A DNA stretch of 64,000 nucleotides from Planctomycetaceae bacterium (GTDB lineage Bacteria; Planctomycetota; Planctomycetia; Planctomycetales; Planctomycetaceae): assembly GCA_029259815.1 (NCBI GenBank), contig JAJDEJ010000253.1, positions 1 through 64,000 of the forward strand, read 5' to 3'. Shown here piece by piece: positions 18,208 through 27,122 of this stretch. The translations under genes and the position numbers were made by a program. Position 1 is the first letter of the stretch. Each line of letters begins with the position of its first letter. The notes under the pieces were generated by a model. It was not told the DNA's origin. It saw only the letters and a list, made by a program, of their open reading frames with translations, and made no database searches.

Positions 18208-19116
18208 TCATGAGTCATTCACGACTGTACACGGCGTTTTGCGGGCGATGCGTTTGAGCAGGCCGGTGAGCACCTTGCCGGGGCCGATCTCGTAGAACTC
18301 GTCGATGCCCGCCTCGAGCATGGCACGGATGGAGTCTTCCCAGCGGACCGGGCTGATCACCTGTCGCACGAGAATGTCTTTCAGGACTGCGGGGTCGCTG
18401 TGCGCTTGGGCATCGACATTGGAGTAGACAGGGATCTCCGGCGACTTCATTTCCATAGCAGCCAGTGCTTCAGCGAGGCGCTGGTCGGCCGGCTCCATGA
18501 TGGACGTGTGGAATGCACCCGCAACGGCGAGGGGGACGGCTCGTCCTCCCGCATCGTCTGCCAACTCGGCCGCTTGCTCGCAGGCAGTGTTCGTGCCGGA
18601 GACAACCGTGTTACCGGGACACAAGTAGTTGGCGATTTGCAGAGTCCCGTCACCTCTCGCTTGCTCACAGATCTCTTCGACTTTGGGGATCTCGAGCAGC
18701 AGCATGCTGACCATGCCGGAGGGCGTCGCATCGGACGCGTCCTGCATTGCCTGACCTCGCTGCTGAACGACACGCAGTCCGTCCTCGAACGACATGGCTC
18801 CGGAGAAGACCAGAGCCGTGTACTCTCCCAAACTCAGTCCAGCGGCCATTTCACAGGCCAGCACGATGTCCGGAGAATCCGTCCGCAGCATCTCCAGTGC
18901 AGCGAGACTGGTCACAAAAATTGCTGGCTGGCTAATGACGGTGGAATCGAGTTCTTCCGCCGGTCCTTCGAAGCACAGTTTCGCGAGGTCGTAACCGAGG
19001 ATCCTGTTCGCCTGCTCAAACAGCCCTGCAGCAGCCGGATACCGCTCGACCATCGTCTTGCCCATGCCGACGTGTTGGGCGCCCTGACCGGGGAAGAGAA
19101 ACGCAATGCGGCTCAT
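18208..19116 (-). CDS. fabD: Malonyl-CoA:ACP transacylase
   Basis: A 302-residue enzyme loading malonyl onto acyl carrier protein for fatty-acid synthesis. It begins MSRIAFLFPGQGAQHVGMG; this ATG is one base after the plsX stop, and the longer frame would run back into plsX. The active-site loop reads AAGLSLGEYTAL, so the serine is present but the usual His before it (GHSLG) is Leu. The second catalytic His is present in AGAFHTSIMEP. The C-terminal EIGPGKVLTGLLKR is typical. Third gene of an rpmF-plsX-fabD operon; no fabG or acpP follows here. Confidence 0.95.
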   Translation of the reverse strand: MSRIAFLFPGQGAQHVGMGKTMVERYPAAAGLFEQANRILGYDLAKLCFEGPAEELDSTVISQPAIFVTSLAALEMLRTDSPDIVLACEMAAGLSLGEYTALVFSGAMSFEDGLRVVQQRGQAMQDASDATPSGMVSMLLLEIPKVEEICEQARGDGTLQIANYLCPGNTVVSGTNTACEQAAELADDAGGRAVPLAVAGAFHTSIMEPADQRLAEALAAMEMKSPEIPVYSNVDAQAHSDPAVLKDILVRQVISPVRWEDSIRAMLEAGIDEFYEIGPGKVLTGLLKRIARKTPCTVVNDS

Positions 19117-19117
19117 A

Positions 19118-20119
19118 TCAGCCTCCCGCGTGAGCGGCCAGTTGCTCGACGATGTGATCGTTGACGTGCAGGGCCTTGAGACGCATCGCTCCGCTGAGAG
19201 CGTTCGCCATTGAACGGGCGTCGCTGGACCCATGACTGATCAGGCAGACGCCATCAATGCCAAGCAGGGGAGCGCCGCCAACTTCGTTGTGCTCGAACTT
19301 CTTACTGACCTCGCCGAACGCGGCCTTCGCCAATTGCTGCTCCTCTTTCAGTGCCCCGATCACAGCACCGGCGAGCATCTTCATCATCATGGATGCGATG
19401 CCCTCGCTGACCTTGAGGACGACATTGCCGACGAACCCTTCACAGATCAGCACGTCCGCTTCACCCTCATACAGTCCGCGACCTTCGACGTTGCCGACGT
19501 AGGCGTCTTTGAGACCACTGTTCATGAAGAACTGATGGGTGTCGCGAGCCAGTTCGTTTCCCTTGCCCTCTTCCGTGCCGATGTTCATCAGACCGATGCG
19601 AGGCTTCTCAATTCCCAAAATACTCTGGGCGTAGATCGACCCCATGATCCCATACTGAAAGAGGTGCTCGGTTCTCGCCCCCGGATTGGCACCCACGTCC
19701 ATCAAGACAGAGCCGCCCGTGAGCGTGGGGAGGACAACCGCGATCCCAGGCCGCTTCACCCCCTTGAGAAACAACCGCGTTCTCAGGCCAGCACCAACGA
19801 TGGCTCCGGTGTTGCCGGCTGACACAACCGCGTCTACGTCCTTAGCCGCCATCAGTTTCCAGCACACGGCAATCGAGCAGTTCGGCTTCTGACGCAAGGC
19901 ATCGGTCGGCTTCTCGTGCATACCGACGGCCCCCTCAGCAGGCGTGATCGTCAGGCGTTCACCCGAGTGACCACGCTCAGCGAGAAGATCCTTCAGGACC
20001 GGCTCATCGCCAACCAGGAGGACTTCGAGTTCAGGGTGCGTCTGAACAGCAGCGATCGCTCCGTCAACATTGATCTCAGGAGCATCGTCACCACCCATCG
20101 CGTCGAGCGCGATTCGCAT
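19118..20119 (-). CDS. plsX: Phosphate acyltransferase PlsX
   Basis: A 333-residue soluble enzyme making acyl-phosphate from acyl-ACP, the first step of phospholipid synthesis by the PlsX/PlsY route. It begins MRIALDAMGGDDAPEINVDG, with the SAGNTGA motif, VDVGANPG-like segment (LMDVGANPGART), IGLMNIGTEEGKG and the C-terminal GGAPLLGIDGVCLISHGSS. It sits seven bases downstream of rpmF and abuts fabD, a widely conserved order. Confidence 0.97.
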   Translation of the reverse strand: MRIALDAMGGDDAPEINVDGAIAAVQTHPELEVLLVGDEPVLKDLLAERGHSGERLTITPAEGAVGMHEKPTDALRQKPNCSIAVCWKLMAAKDVDAVVSAGNTGAIVGAGLRTRLFLKGVKRPGIAVVLPTLTGGSVLMDVGANPGARTEHLFQYGIMGSIYAQSILGIEKPRIGLMNIGTEEGKGNELARDTHQFFMNSGLKDAYVGNVEGRGLYEGEADVLICEGFVGNVVLKVSEGIASMMMKMLAGAVIGALKEEQQLAKAAFGEVSKKFEHNEVGGAPLLGIDGVCLISHGSSDARSMANALSGAMRLKALHVNDHIVEQLAAHAGG

Positions 20120-20125
20120 GGGCGG

Positions 20126-20305
20126 TTAATCCTCGGTCTCGACCATGGTTCGTCCATGATAATACCCGCAGTTGGGACAAACCACATGTGAGGGCACAGC
20201 CGTCCCACATTGGGCACAATACTGCAACTTGGGTGCGGTCACAGAGTTATGGCTCCGTCTCTTACGGCCTTGAGTCTTGGAGATTCGGCGTTTGGGCACC
20301 GCCAT
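20126..20305 (-). CDS. rpmF: 50S ribosomal protein L32
   Basis: A 59-residue ribosomal protein beginning MAVPKRRISKTQGRKRRSH. Two CxxC pairs (YCAQCG and VCPNCGYY) form a zinc ribbon, so this is the zinc-binding form. The ATG at 20305 matches the universal L32 start; a longer upstream frame is spurious. First gene of the rpmF-plsX-fabD operon. The DUF177 (YceD) gene that often precedes rpmF is not present in the 245 bases upstream. Confidence 0.96.
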   Translation of the reverse strand: MAVPKRRISKTQGRKRRSHNSVTAPKLQYCAQCGTAVPSHVVCPNCGYYHGRTMVETED

Positions 20306-20550
20306 CGCGTTCACCTTTGGGTGGGATACTTTAGTCGAAAACGGAGAGACACTCGTCACCCACTGATTCAGGCAGGCGGCGTTCTCAGCGAGATATCACG
20401 CGTCCTGATCGAAGATCTTCAAAATCAGAGCCGCGCGGGATCAAATCCTACGCGAAGCACGAAAGCTTCGTCAAGCAAGCGTGTTGAGATCACCCGACGT
20501 CGGTCAATCCGCTGAAAAGCAGGGGACAATCAACAGCACCCGCATGTCGA
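20306..20550. other. Intergenic, rpmF promoter side
   Basis: About 245 bases between rpmF and the STAS gene with no credible coding frame and no repeat family seen. It should contain the promoter for the rpmF operon, but I could not pick a convincing one. Confidence 0.5.
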
Positions 20551-20952
20551 TTACGGGTTGGACTGCACCGGCTCCGGATTCGCCTCACCTGCTCGCAACG
20601 CAGCCACAGCCTCTTCCTCAGTGGCAAAGTATGGCCAGAGCTTAAAGAGGCTCATGTTTTGAAGCACTTCGACCATCTGAGGATCGGCTGCACACAGGGC
20701 TGCCTGCCCCTTCTGATTCTTCACTTCACGAGCCATCGAGACCAATGAGCCAATAAACTCTGACCCGAAGTACTGAAGCTTACTCAGATTGATGACCAGA
20801 TGGGACACATCCGGCTTCAACACGGCATCGCGAATCGTGTTCGCTTCTCTGTGCAAATCATTGTACAGGAACGAACCCGCCTGTCCTTTCGGCGTCACGA
20901 CAAGAATATCGTCGAGTCGTTTCGTGGTGAAGATTTTGAGGTGTTTAAACAT
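20551..20952 (-). CDS. STAS domain protein (anti-sigma factor antagonist type)
   Basis: A 133-residue protein starting MFKHLKIFTTKRLDDILVV. It has the STAS pattern: a strand with LVINLSKLQYFGSEFIGSLVSM in place of the usual DSSGLG loop, then KGQAALCAADPQMVEVLQNM and LFKLWPYFATEEEAVAAL. The serine in GSEFIG is the phosphorylation candidate in partner-switching systems. An RsbW-type kinase is encoded 10 kb away (30670). The longer upstream frame overlaps the methyltransferase gene and is unlikely. Confidence 0.85.
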   Translation of the reverse strand: MFKHLKIFTTKRLDDILVVTPKGQAGSFLYNDLHREANTIRDAVLKPDVSHLVINLSKLQYFGSEFIGSLVSMAREVKNQKGQAALCAADPQMVEVLQNMSLFKLWPYFATEEEAVAALRAGEANPEPVQSNP

Positions 20953-21050
20953 AGTTGGCCCAATTCTAGCACACTCCACTAGTAAATGAAGCAAATTGCC
21001 ACAGCTTTTGAATTCCCAACCGATCTCAATCGGCCAACGAAGCAAGTGGC

Positions 21051-22037
21051 TCATGCGTTCGTTCGACATCCCAGGACATTGACACCGCTACCGATCAAGA
21101 GGTTCTGATCGTAAGTCCATCGGTAGAATCGTCCGGTTCGCTCCGGCGGAAGCACTGAAAGATCCGTAAAACCTGCCTCGCGGAACCATTCCGTCAATTC
21201 TGCAACCGTGTGATGGTGCTGATACTCAGGGGCATACCAGTCGAATGTGTCACAAATCCGGTTCTCATAGTTGGGGTGATTGCTAAAGCTGACCACTTTA
21301 TTCAGCGTCGTGTTCAGAAGGGGAACCCCACCGAGCCTCGCTCCCCATACGCACAAACGCTCCAGCCGATCGGGCTGCATGGCTGTGGTTCGATCACGGA
21401 GCCAATCATTTAACACCTCTTGCCACCATCGGTTGCGGCGATACAGCCACACCGCCATCCGCCCCCCCGGCTTGACCATCCTGGCGACCGCGTCAAACAC
21501 CTCCCGTGTGTTGGCATCGTGATGCATCACGCCAATCGAAAAGACCGCATCGAACGACTCTGATTCGAGCGGCAGTCGTTTGAGGTCCGCTTGGGCGAAA
21601 TGCACGTTCGGAAGATGCCTGCACAGAGACGCCGCTTTCTCAACCGCCTCCGTATGATCGACCCCAATGACGGTGGCCCCAGCCTCGCCGGCAATCTTCG
21701 AGTAGCGTCCGCCTCCACAACCGGCATCGAGAATTCGCAGTCCTTTGAGTTCGTCCAATGAAAGGCCTGTCTTCGCCTGAAATGTGGCCCGATCTTCGTC
21801 ATCATGCGCGACTTCGTAGCGTGTCCACTGTCGACCGAAACTTGCCAGATGTTGCGACTGCGTGAAGCGGGGGATGCCCTTCACGATCGAGTAAGAGGTC
21901 GAGCCATCCTCGGCAACGAGTGTTTCTCCATCGTCGCCCACCCATAACCGCAGACCGGTCTTGGGGCAACGCAGCAAGGACAACAGAGCGTCGTTCACAG
22001 GAGGACTCGTGGAGCCAATCAAAGAGAAGTGAAGCAA
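21051..22037 (-). CDS. Class I SAM-dependent methyltransferase with Trm112-like N terminus
   Basis: A 328-residue protein. Residues ~15-60 (DALLSLLRCPKTGLRLWVG ... SYSIVKGIPRF) form a Trm112-like/UPF0434 domain in which only one cysteine is kept. The catalytic domain has motif I ILDAGCGGGRYSK, an acidic residue in TVIGVDHTEAV, and DAVFSIGVMHH. This arrangement is common in methyltransferases of glycan or small-molecule pathways. It follows the anti-sigma gene by 33 bases and may be in the same transcript. Substrate is unknown. Confidence 0.87.
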   Translation of the reverse strand: MLHFSLIGSTSPPVNDALLSLLRCPKTGLRLWVGDDGETLVAEDGSTSYSIVKGIPRFTQSQHLASFGRQWTRYEVAHDDEDRATFQAKTGLSLDELKGLRILDAGCGGGRYSKIAGEAGATVIGVDHTEAVEKAASLCRHLPNVHFAQADLKRLPLESESFDAVFSIGVMHHDANTREVFDAVARMVKPGGRMAVWLYRRNRWWQEVLNDWLRDRTTAMQPDRLERLCVWGARLGGVPLLNTTLNKVVSFSNHPNYENRICDTFDWYAPEYQHHHTVAELTEWFREAGFTDLSVLPPERTGRFYRWTYDQNLLIGSGVNVLGCRTNA

Positions 22038-22070
22038 GTCGAACAGGGCAGACGACCAACACAGTGGACA

Positions 22071-23360
22071 TCATTTCGACTTCTTGATCACAAACACAAC
22101 CCTCGCCCGATCCGGCGTGGCGTAAATGTCCGAAAAGCTGTGAGCGACGTTCGGTTCTACAGGCTCCGCGGCTGCTGACTCTTGTTCCTCATTCCCAGCG
22201 AGGGCACGAGCGGCACCGGCCACTTCCTTCGTCTCGGTGAAGATCGACCGCCCTCGGAGTTCGAAGGCATGGACATCTTTATCCGAGACCCTTGCCGAGA
22301 GTTGGGCATGCAGCGGGCCAGATCGTGACTTCGCATGTGTTGAGCCGGCAGTTGAGGGCGGAGACGCGGGGACTGCCCGACTCAAGCTCGGCTGCTCAGC
22401 CGGAGCGGAAGCCGCAAGACCTTCGGCAGCATTCATCCTCTGACGTCTCATTTCAGGTTCCACACGATTCTGTGCGATCTGAACCTTCTGCATGGCAATC
22501 GATGTTGTGACGTCCTCCGAGCGACCGTACCCCTGTGAGTCCAGATCCGCCACGACTTCAGCAACCTTCTCCCAGTCGGACTCCACAAGAATCACAACAT
22601 TGGAATCCGTTGAGGACGATCCGATGGCTTCCAACTCGACGGGCGACTCGATGCCATGATTTGTCAGCAACACTTGAATGTCGTCAGCCGTCATCTGCAC
22701 ATCGACGACGGTGAGAGGAATCCAGACGGTTTCGTCAGCCACTTCCACCAGATACTTGACGACATCACCCGGTTTGGGGACATGCCGATCTTTGGCGACC
22801 TGCTCCAGCAGCGATTCGACCGACAGCGACGCGACACGAACACGTGCCTCGGCAAGGGCAGGGGCGTCTCCCGGAAGAAGATCATCGCCAATCATCTCTG
22901 AGTCACGTGCCGCTAAAGCTGATGCTGGAGGTTCGACATTGCCCGCCAGTACCATGTCTGTTGTCTCAGAGGATTCCTCAGCTGGCACCGTGGCGACATC
23001 GGCGCGGTCAACCATTTGCGGACCTGCCGGCCAAATCAGCAGCAGCAAACCAGCAGCGGCGACTGTCATGACGCTTCCGGCAATCATCAGCCAGCGACGG
23101 CTCGCCGATTTCGCGGCGGGTGTTTCGACCGCTGTTGCCTCCGTCCGAATCTCTGCCATCACCACCTCCCTCAATCCGGGAGCGTGAACATCCTGCCGCA
23201 GTGACTTCAGGTTTTCGGAGAGTTGTGCGTAGTCGTCCAGGACGTTTCGGATGGACGGAGTCTGTTCAACCACACGGCGCACCTGTGCGCGTTCATCAGC
23301 TGTCACTTCGTCATCGAAGTACGCTGACAGCAATTCTTTGGAGAGGGATTTCTTGGACAT
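22071..23360 (-). CDS. Transmembrane anti-sigma factor-like protein with large periplasmic part
   Basis: A 429-residue protein directly downstream of an ECF sigma gene (8-base gap). Residues 1-60 (LLSAYFDDEVTADERAQVRRVV) match the anti-sigma N-terminal domain but lack the His/Cys zinc ligands of the ZAS motif. One membrane helix lies at about 90-110. The extracytoplasmic part includes a region (about 210-290) that looks like a duplicated ferredoxin-like fold described in planctomycete proteins, then low-complexity sequence. Role: membrane sensor holding the sigma factor; inferred from context. Confidence 0.82.
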   Translation of the reverse strand: MSKKSLSKELLSAYFDDEVTADERAQVRRVVEQTPSIRNVLDDYAQLSENLKSLRQDVHAPGLREVVMAEIRTEATAVETPAAKSASRRWLMIAGSVMTVAAAGLLLLIWPAGPQMVDRADVATVPAEESSETTDMVLAGNVEPPASALAARDSEMIGDDLLPGDAPALAEARVRVASLSVESLLEQVAKDRHVPKPGDVVKYLVEVADETVWIPLTVVDVQMTADDIQVLLTNHGIESPVELEAIGSSSTDSNVVILVESDWEKVAEVVADLDSQGYGRSEDVTTSIAMQKVQIAQNRVEPEMRRQRMNAAEGLAASAPAEQPSLSRAVPASPPSTAGSTHAKSRSGPLHAQLSARVSDKDVHAFELRGRSIFTETKEVAGAARALAGNEEQESAAAEPVEPNVAHSFSDIYATPDRARVVFVIKKSK

Positions 23361-23368
23361 TGGTTTAA

Positions 23369-23950
23369 CTATCGTTCGCTCGCCAGGGCTCGGGTCAGCT
23401 TCTCACGCAGTTCGCTGCGAGCCCGGTGGATGCGGCTGCGGACAGTCCCCACGGGCACCGCGACCATCTCGGCGATCTCTTCGTAACTCAGGCCTTCCAT
23501 TTCTCGAAGGATAATGACGGTGCGAAACTCTTCGGCTAGTTCGTTGAGGGCATCGCGGACAAGGGCTTGTCGCTCGCTCGTTTGCATGCTGTGGGCGGGG
23601 TCCGACTCCGGACGTTGATCGGTGGGCTCTGTCCCGGTGGTCTCCCGAATCGCATCGACCGACGCGGTCCCTCCGCGACGCCGGCGGTGCCGACTGATGG
23701 CCGTATTGTACGCGATTCGAAACAGCCAAGAGTAAAAGGATGACTCCTGACGGAACGAGTTCAATTTCTGGTAGGCGAGGACGAACGCCTCCTGCGAGAC
23801 GTCTCGGGCCTCATGGACCGAGCCGACCATGTGGACCAGCGTTCCGTAAAGCCTGCCTTCGTAACGCGTTACCAGATCTCCAAACGCATCACTCTGGCCG
23901 GCCAGACACTGGTCAATCAGTTGTTGATCGGATGTGCTCACGTCGTCCAC
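23369..23950 (-). CDS. ECF-type RNA polymerase sigma factor
   Basis: About 193 residues if translation starts at the GTG at 23950 (VDDVSTSDQQLIDQCLAGQ), which is where ECF sigma factors normally begin; GGAGG lies 13 bases upstream. Region 2 is AFGDLVTRYEGRLY with DVSQEAFVLAYQKL, and region 4 ends with LSYEEIAEMVAVPVGTVRSR. The frame stays open to an ATG at 24202, but that ATG lies in repeat R6 and the extra 84 residues look non-coding. Paired with the following anti-sigma gene. Confidence 0.92.
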   Translation of the reverse strand: MDDVSTSDQQLIDQCLAGQSDAFGDLVTRYEGRLYGTLVHMVGSVHEARDVSQEAFVLAYQKLNSFRQESSFYSWLFRIAYNTAISRHRRRRGGTASVDAIRETTGTEPTDQRPESDPAHSMQTSERQALVRDALNELAEEFRTVIILREMEGLSYEEIAEMVAVPVGTVRSRIHRARSELREKLTRALASER

Positions 23951-24200
23951 AGCTATCGACGCCCCTCCGTCTGCACAAGTTCCCGAAAAGTTCCCCGCAT
24001 CCTCATTGTCCAGCAACCTGTTGTCAACCAGAGCGATGAGCCTGTAGCACGAGGGGATGACTGCATAGAACTCAGATGACGCGGATTTGGCTGATGCTTG
24101 CGGATCGACTCGGGCGCTTCTGTGGATGCAGTCGTTCGTTCGTGGTCGGGTGGAGTTTCGTCGCCACGGCCTGGAGACCGTGGGCGACGAGATCACGACC

Positions 24201-24247
24201 ATTCATCCGCGATGATCCGTTCGATCTGTGTCATCCGCGTTCCATTC
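24201..24247 (-). repeat. Repeat R6 (GGAACGCGGATGACAC), copy 1
   Basis: A ~45-base element that recurs at 38658-38700 in opposite orientation (shared GGATGACACnGATCG and CGGATCATCGCGG). It occupies the gap between the sigma gene and the secreted STN-like gene. The 316-base gap 23951-24266 otherwise shows nothing I can assign. Confidence 0.82.
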
Positions 24248-24266
24248 TTCTCCATGAACATCTCAT

Positions 24267-25580
24267 TCACTTGAAGTTCAATACGTCTGGCGGGATGTCT
24301 GGCAACTCGAACTCGATCGGAACCGTCAGGATCAGTGTCGGGGCAGCGTAGACGAACTCCAACTCCGAGGGATGGGCTTCGACGTCTTGAAATCGATAAG
24401 ACAATTTCACAGCTGCCTCCGCTTCTGCGACCGTGTCGAAGCCGGCAGGAGACCATCGCTGTGCGCCATCTCCTGATTGCAAATGGGCTTCGTTGTGGAA
24501 GACCCAGGTGCGATGTGACTCGAATGCCGGTCCGCCACTCTCGTAGGTGACACGGAGATTGATCCGAGCCGAGAGGGGCGGCGCATCGTCACCGGATGAG
24601 AATTGGGCTCGCTCCATGGTGACGGTCACCCCGCCGCGTCTGCGGGCCACGCGCTCGGAAGAGTCGAGGTTGCGGAAGACGAAGCTCTCTTCACCCGCTG
24701 CCAGTTCAATGGCGAGCCGTCCCTTGAGGGTGACCGCGTCAATGTCACTCGGCTTGCTGGTGACAAAGTCGATGAACAGCGGTGTCGCCGCTCCGCGATC
24801 AGCCGGCCGTTCGAGTTTGGCGTTCGCATTGAGCGGAGTCAGATTCTGATCGTCCATTGAAAGTTGAAAGTCTGAATGGTTGACGCGAATGAAGAGCGGT
24901 CGCAATCGGGGCTCTGTCATCACGTCGAATCCCACTCGTAAAACTTCACGCGACTCATCGGTGAAGTCACGTCGTCGTGTCAACGAGTTCGCCGCAATGC
25001 GGAATGCGCCGACGTCAACAATCAGACGCGGTCGGTTATTGGGCGATTGCGACATCAGTTCGAGTTGGCGGTCATCGGCATTCAGGCGAGCCGAGAGACC
25101 CGTAAGCAACTCGATGTCACGCATGGCTTCCCAGAACGACACGTCGTGCCAGTCAATGTCGAGCCGTTCACCCAGGATGTCCCCTGGAACGTCACGGGTG
25201 ATGACAGCATTGCCCGTCTGGTCACTCAGCACTTGCACGAGGTCACGCAGTGTGAACTCCCCTACCAGCGTGACGCGACTCGCGCTCGCTGACACTTCGG
25301 CTTGCTGCCGCTCCAGCACGTCCCGCACACGCAGGACCGCCTCGCGTGAGGCAGCTGACTTCAATTGCTCCGGGGCAGGGAGGTGGGACAAGACATCCGG
25401 CCCCAGTTCGCGAAGAGTCCGTTCCGCCTCGACGCGCGCAGCACGTGACGACTCCCCCAATTGTTCGACCAATCGCTGCACTCGCTCCGCTGTGACATCG
25501 TCTCCCCGTGCCGATTGCTCAACGCCGGCGATCGTGAGCAACGACATGACAACGAGCAATCGTTGAAATCGATGGACCAT
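24267..25580 (-). CDS. Secreted protein with STN-like (secretin N-terminal) domain
   Basis: A 437-residue protein starting MVHRFQRLLVVMSLLTIAG, a signal peptide ending near SARG. An alpha-helical segment (residues ~30-95) precedes a segment FTLRDLVQVLSDQTGNAVI...WEAMRDIELLTGLSARL resembling the STN fold found in secretins and TonB receptors. The rest is beta-rich and unassigned. Planctomycetes encode many such proteins of unknown role. An upstream in-frame ATG at 25622 would delay the signal peptide and is not preferred. Confidence 0.72.
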   Translation of the reverse strand: MVHRFQRLLVVMSLLTIAGVEQSARGDDVTAERVQRLVEQLGESSRAARVEAERTLRELGPDVLSHLPAPEQLKSAASREAVLRVRDVLERQQAEVSASASRVTLVGEFTLRDLVQVLSDQTGNAVITRDVPGDILGERLDIDWHDVSFWEAMRDIELLTGLSARLNADDRQLELMSQSPNNRPRLIVDVGAFRIAANSLTRRRDFTDESREVLRVGFDVMTEPRLRPLFIRVNHSDFQLSMDDQNLTPLNANAKLERPADRGAATPLFIDFVTSKPSDIDAVTLKGRLAIELAAGEESFVFRNLDSSERVARRRGGVTVTMERAQFSSGDDAPPLSARINLRVTYESGGPAFESHRTWVFHNEAHLQSGDGAQRWSPAGFDTVAEAEAAVKLSYRFQDVEAHPSELEFVYAAPTLILTVPIEFELPDIPPDVLNFK

Positions 25581-25626
25581 CTTGGGGATCTCGTCAGCAG
25601 GCGGAGCACACGAGCAACGCACACGG

Positions 25627-25697
25627 AGTCAGGCACGATTTCGTCACGGAAACTCGATCGAACATTGGAAACCTCACCGACGAAATCGTGCCTGACC
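25627..25697. repeat. Repeat R7 hairpin (GTCAGGCAC...GTGCCTGAC), copy 1
   Basis: Arms GTCAGGCACGATTTCGTC and GACGAAATCGTGCCTGAC are perfect complements over 18 bases with a ~35-base loop. It lies in the 303-base divergent gap between the STN-like and DUF1570 genes. A relative occurs at 38708-38783. Confidence 0.9.
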
Positions 25698-25883
25698 CCG
25701 CCGTCTCTGCCCTGACACCTCTGAGCGTGTTTCGCGAAGGCAACATCGGCCCGCATTGTCAGTGTAGACGGGCCTGTGATCGGCGAGAACCCTCATCAAC
25801 GTCAATGGGGTCGCAGCGTACACCGGTTTCCTGTCCTAGGTTTGAGAAAACCAACCACTTTGTCGGCTGCGAGGCTGTTGACC

Positions 25884-27107
25884 ATGACACGTCTGATCCC
25901 GATGTTCGTTACGACCCGATTGCCTGGACTGATGGCAGCAGTCTGTCTGGGGACGACTTGCGTCACCGCATTGGGGGCACCGCTCTTGGAACTCACGACC
26001 GATGGCGAGGTCTTTGTCGGTAAGTCGCTGGCACATGACAAGCACGTTTGCTGGTTAGCCCAGGAAGATGGACAGTTAGCCGAAGTCTCGCTGCGGGACG
26101 TTACTTCGTTTCGTAAGGTCAAAGAGGAATTCCGGGGCCTCAGTGCCATCGACATTCGCACCCGGCTGAGACGCGAGTTCGGACATTCGTGGGAGATTGT
26201 GAGCACAAAGCACTACCTCGTCTGCACTCCCAAGGGCCGTGCACGTCCGTTCGCTGAACTGTTCGAGAATGTGTATCGCTCGTTGAGAGGGTATGTGTCC
26301 GTCCGTGGCTTTGAGTTACCGCCGCCAGACTTTCCCTTGATCGCGGTCGTCTATCCCAACGAAAAAGAGTTCGCGGCGAATTGTCGAAAAGATGGCATCC
26401 CCTTCATCCCAGGACTGCGGGGATACTATCACCGCCGCACCAACCGTGTGTCCGTCTTCGAGAACGACGCTGATCAACTGGCGACGTTCAATCGACCGCC
26501 ATCTCCGGCCTTCAACACATCGACGTCGTTCCCAAGTGTGCTTCGCACGCGAAGCAGTTGGGCGACGAGCCTCTCGTCAGCTGCAGACCGTGAAGCATGG
26601 GACGCCAACATTCAGTCGTCGTTGCGAAACACCATCATCCATGAGGCGACGCATCAGGCGGCGTACAACCTGGGACTGCACACACGCATTGGCGACAACC
26701 CCAAATGGGTCACGGAGGGACTTGCGACGTTGCTCGAACCGGATGGGATGCGAGAAAATCGAAGCGGACAGCGACCGCAAAAGCGTCTCAACCAAGAGCG
26801 ATTCGAGTGGTTCCTGGCGTTCGCTCAGCAACAGCGACAACCCAAAACGCTCGCCGACTTCATCTCCAGTGATCGCATGTTCCAGACAGCCGCCCTGAAT
26901 GGATACGCACAAGCCTGGGCACTGTCCTTCTATCTGGCGGAGACACGCTCAACTCAATATTGGCAATACCTGCAGACCATCTCGGAACGAGATCCGCTCA
27001 AAAGCTACCATCCGCAGGAACGATTGGCAGACTTCCAGAACGCATTCGGGGATGACCTCGACCGCTTGGAAGTGGCCTTCCTGCGGTTCATCGACGATCT
27101 GCAATGA
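25884..27107 (+). CDS. Secreted DUF1570 protein, metallopeptidase-like
   Basis: About 407 residues from ATG 25884, which begins a signal peptide (cleavage near ALGA). After an N-terminal SHD1-like segment (TTDGEVFVGKSLAHD... VSLRDV) comes a domain with HEATHQ (near base 26638) and WVTEGLATLLEP further on, the HExxH plus downstream Glu arrangement of gluzincin metallopeptidases. DUF1570 is common in Planctomycetes and has no proven substrate. A longer frame from 25776 exists but would bury the signal sequence. Confidence 0.85.
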   Translation: MTRLIPMFVTTRLPGLMAAVCLGTTCVTALGAPLLELTTDGEVFVGKSLAHDKHVCWLAQEDGQLAEVSLRDVTSFRKVKEEFRGLSAIDIRTRLRREFGHSWEIVSTKHYLVCTPKGRARPFAELFENVYRSLRGYVSVRGFELPPPDFPLIAVVYPNEKEFAANCRKDGIPFIPGLRGYYHRRTNRVSVFENDADQLATFNRPPSPAFNTSTSFPSVLRTRSSWATSLSSAADREAWDANIQSSLRNTIIHEATHQAAYNLGLHTRIGDNPKWVTEGLATLLEPDGMRENRSGQRPQKRLNQERFEWFLAFAQQQRQPKTLADFISSDRMFQTAALNGYAQAWALSFYLAETRSTQYWQYLQTISERDPLKSYHPQERLADFQNAFGDDLDRLEVAFLRFIDDLQ

Positions 27108-27122
27108 CGATGGCCGCCTGCG

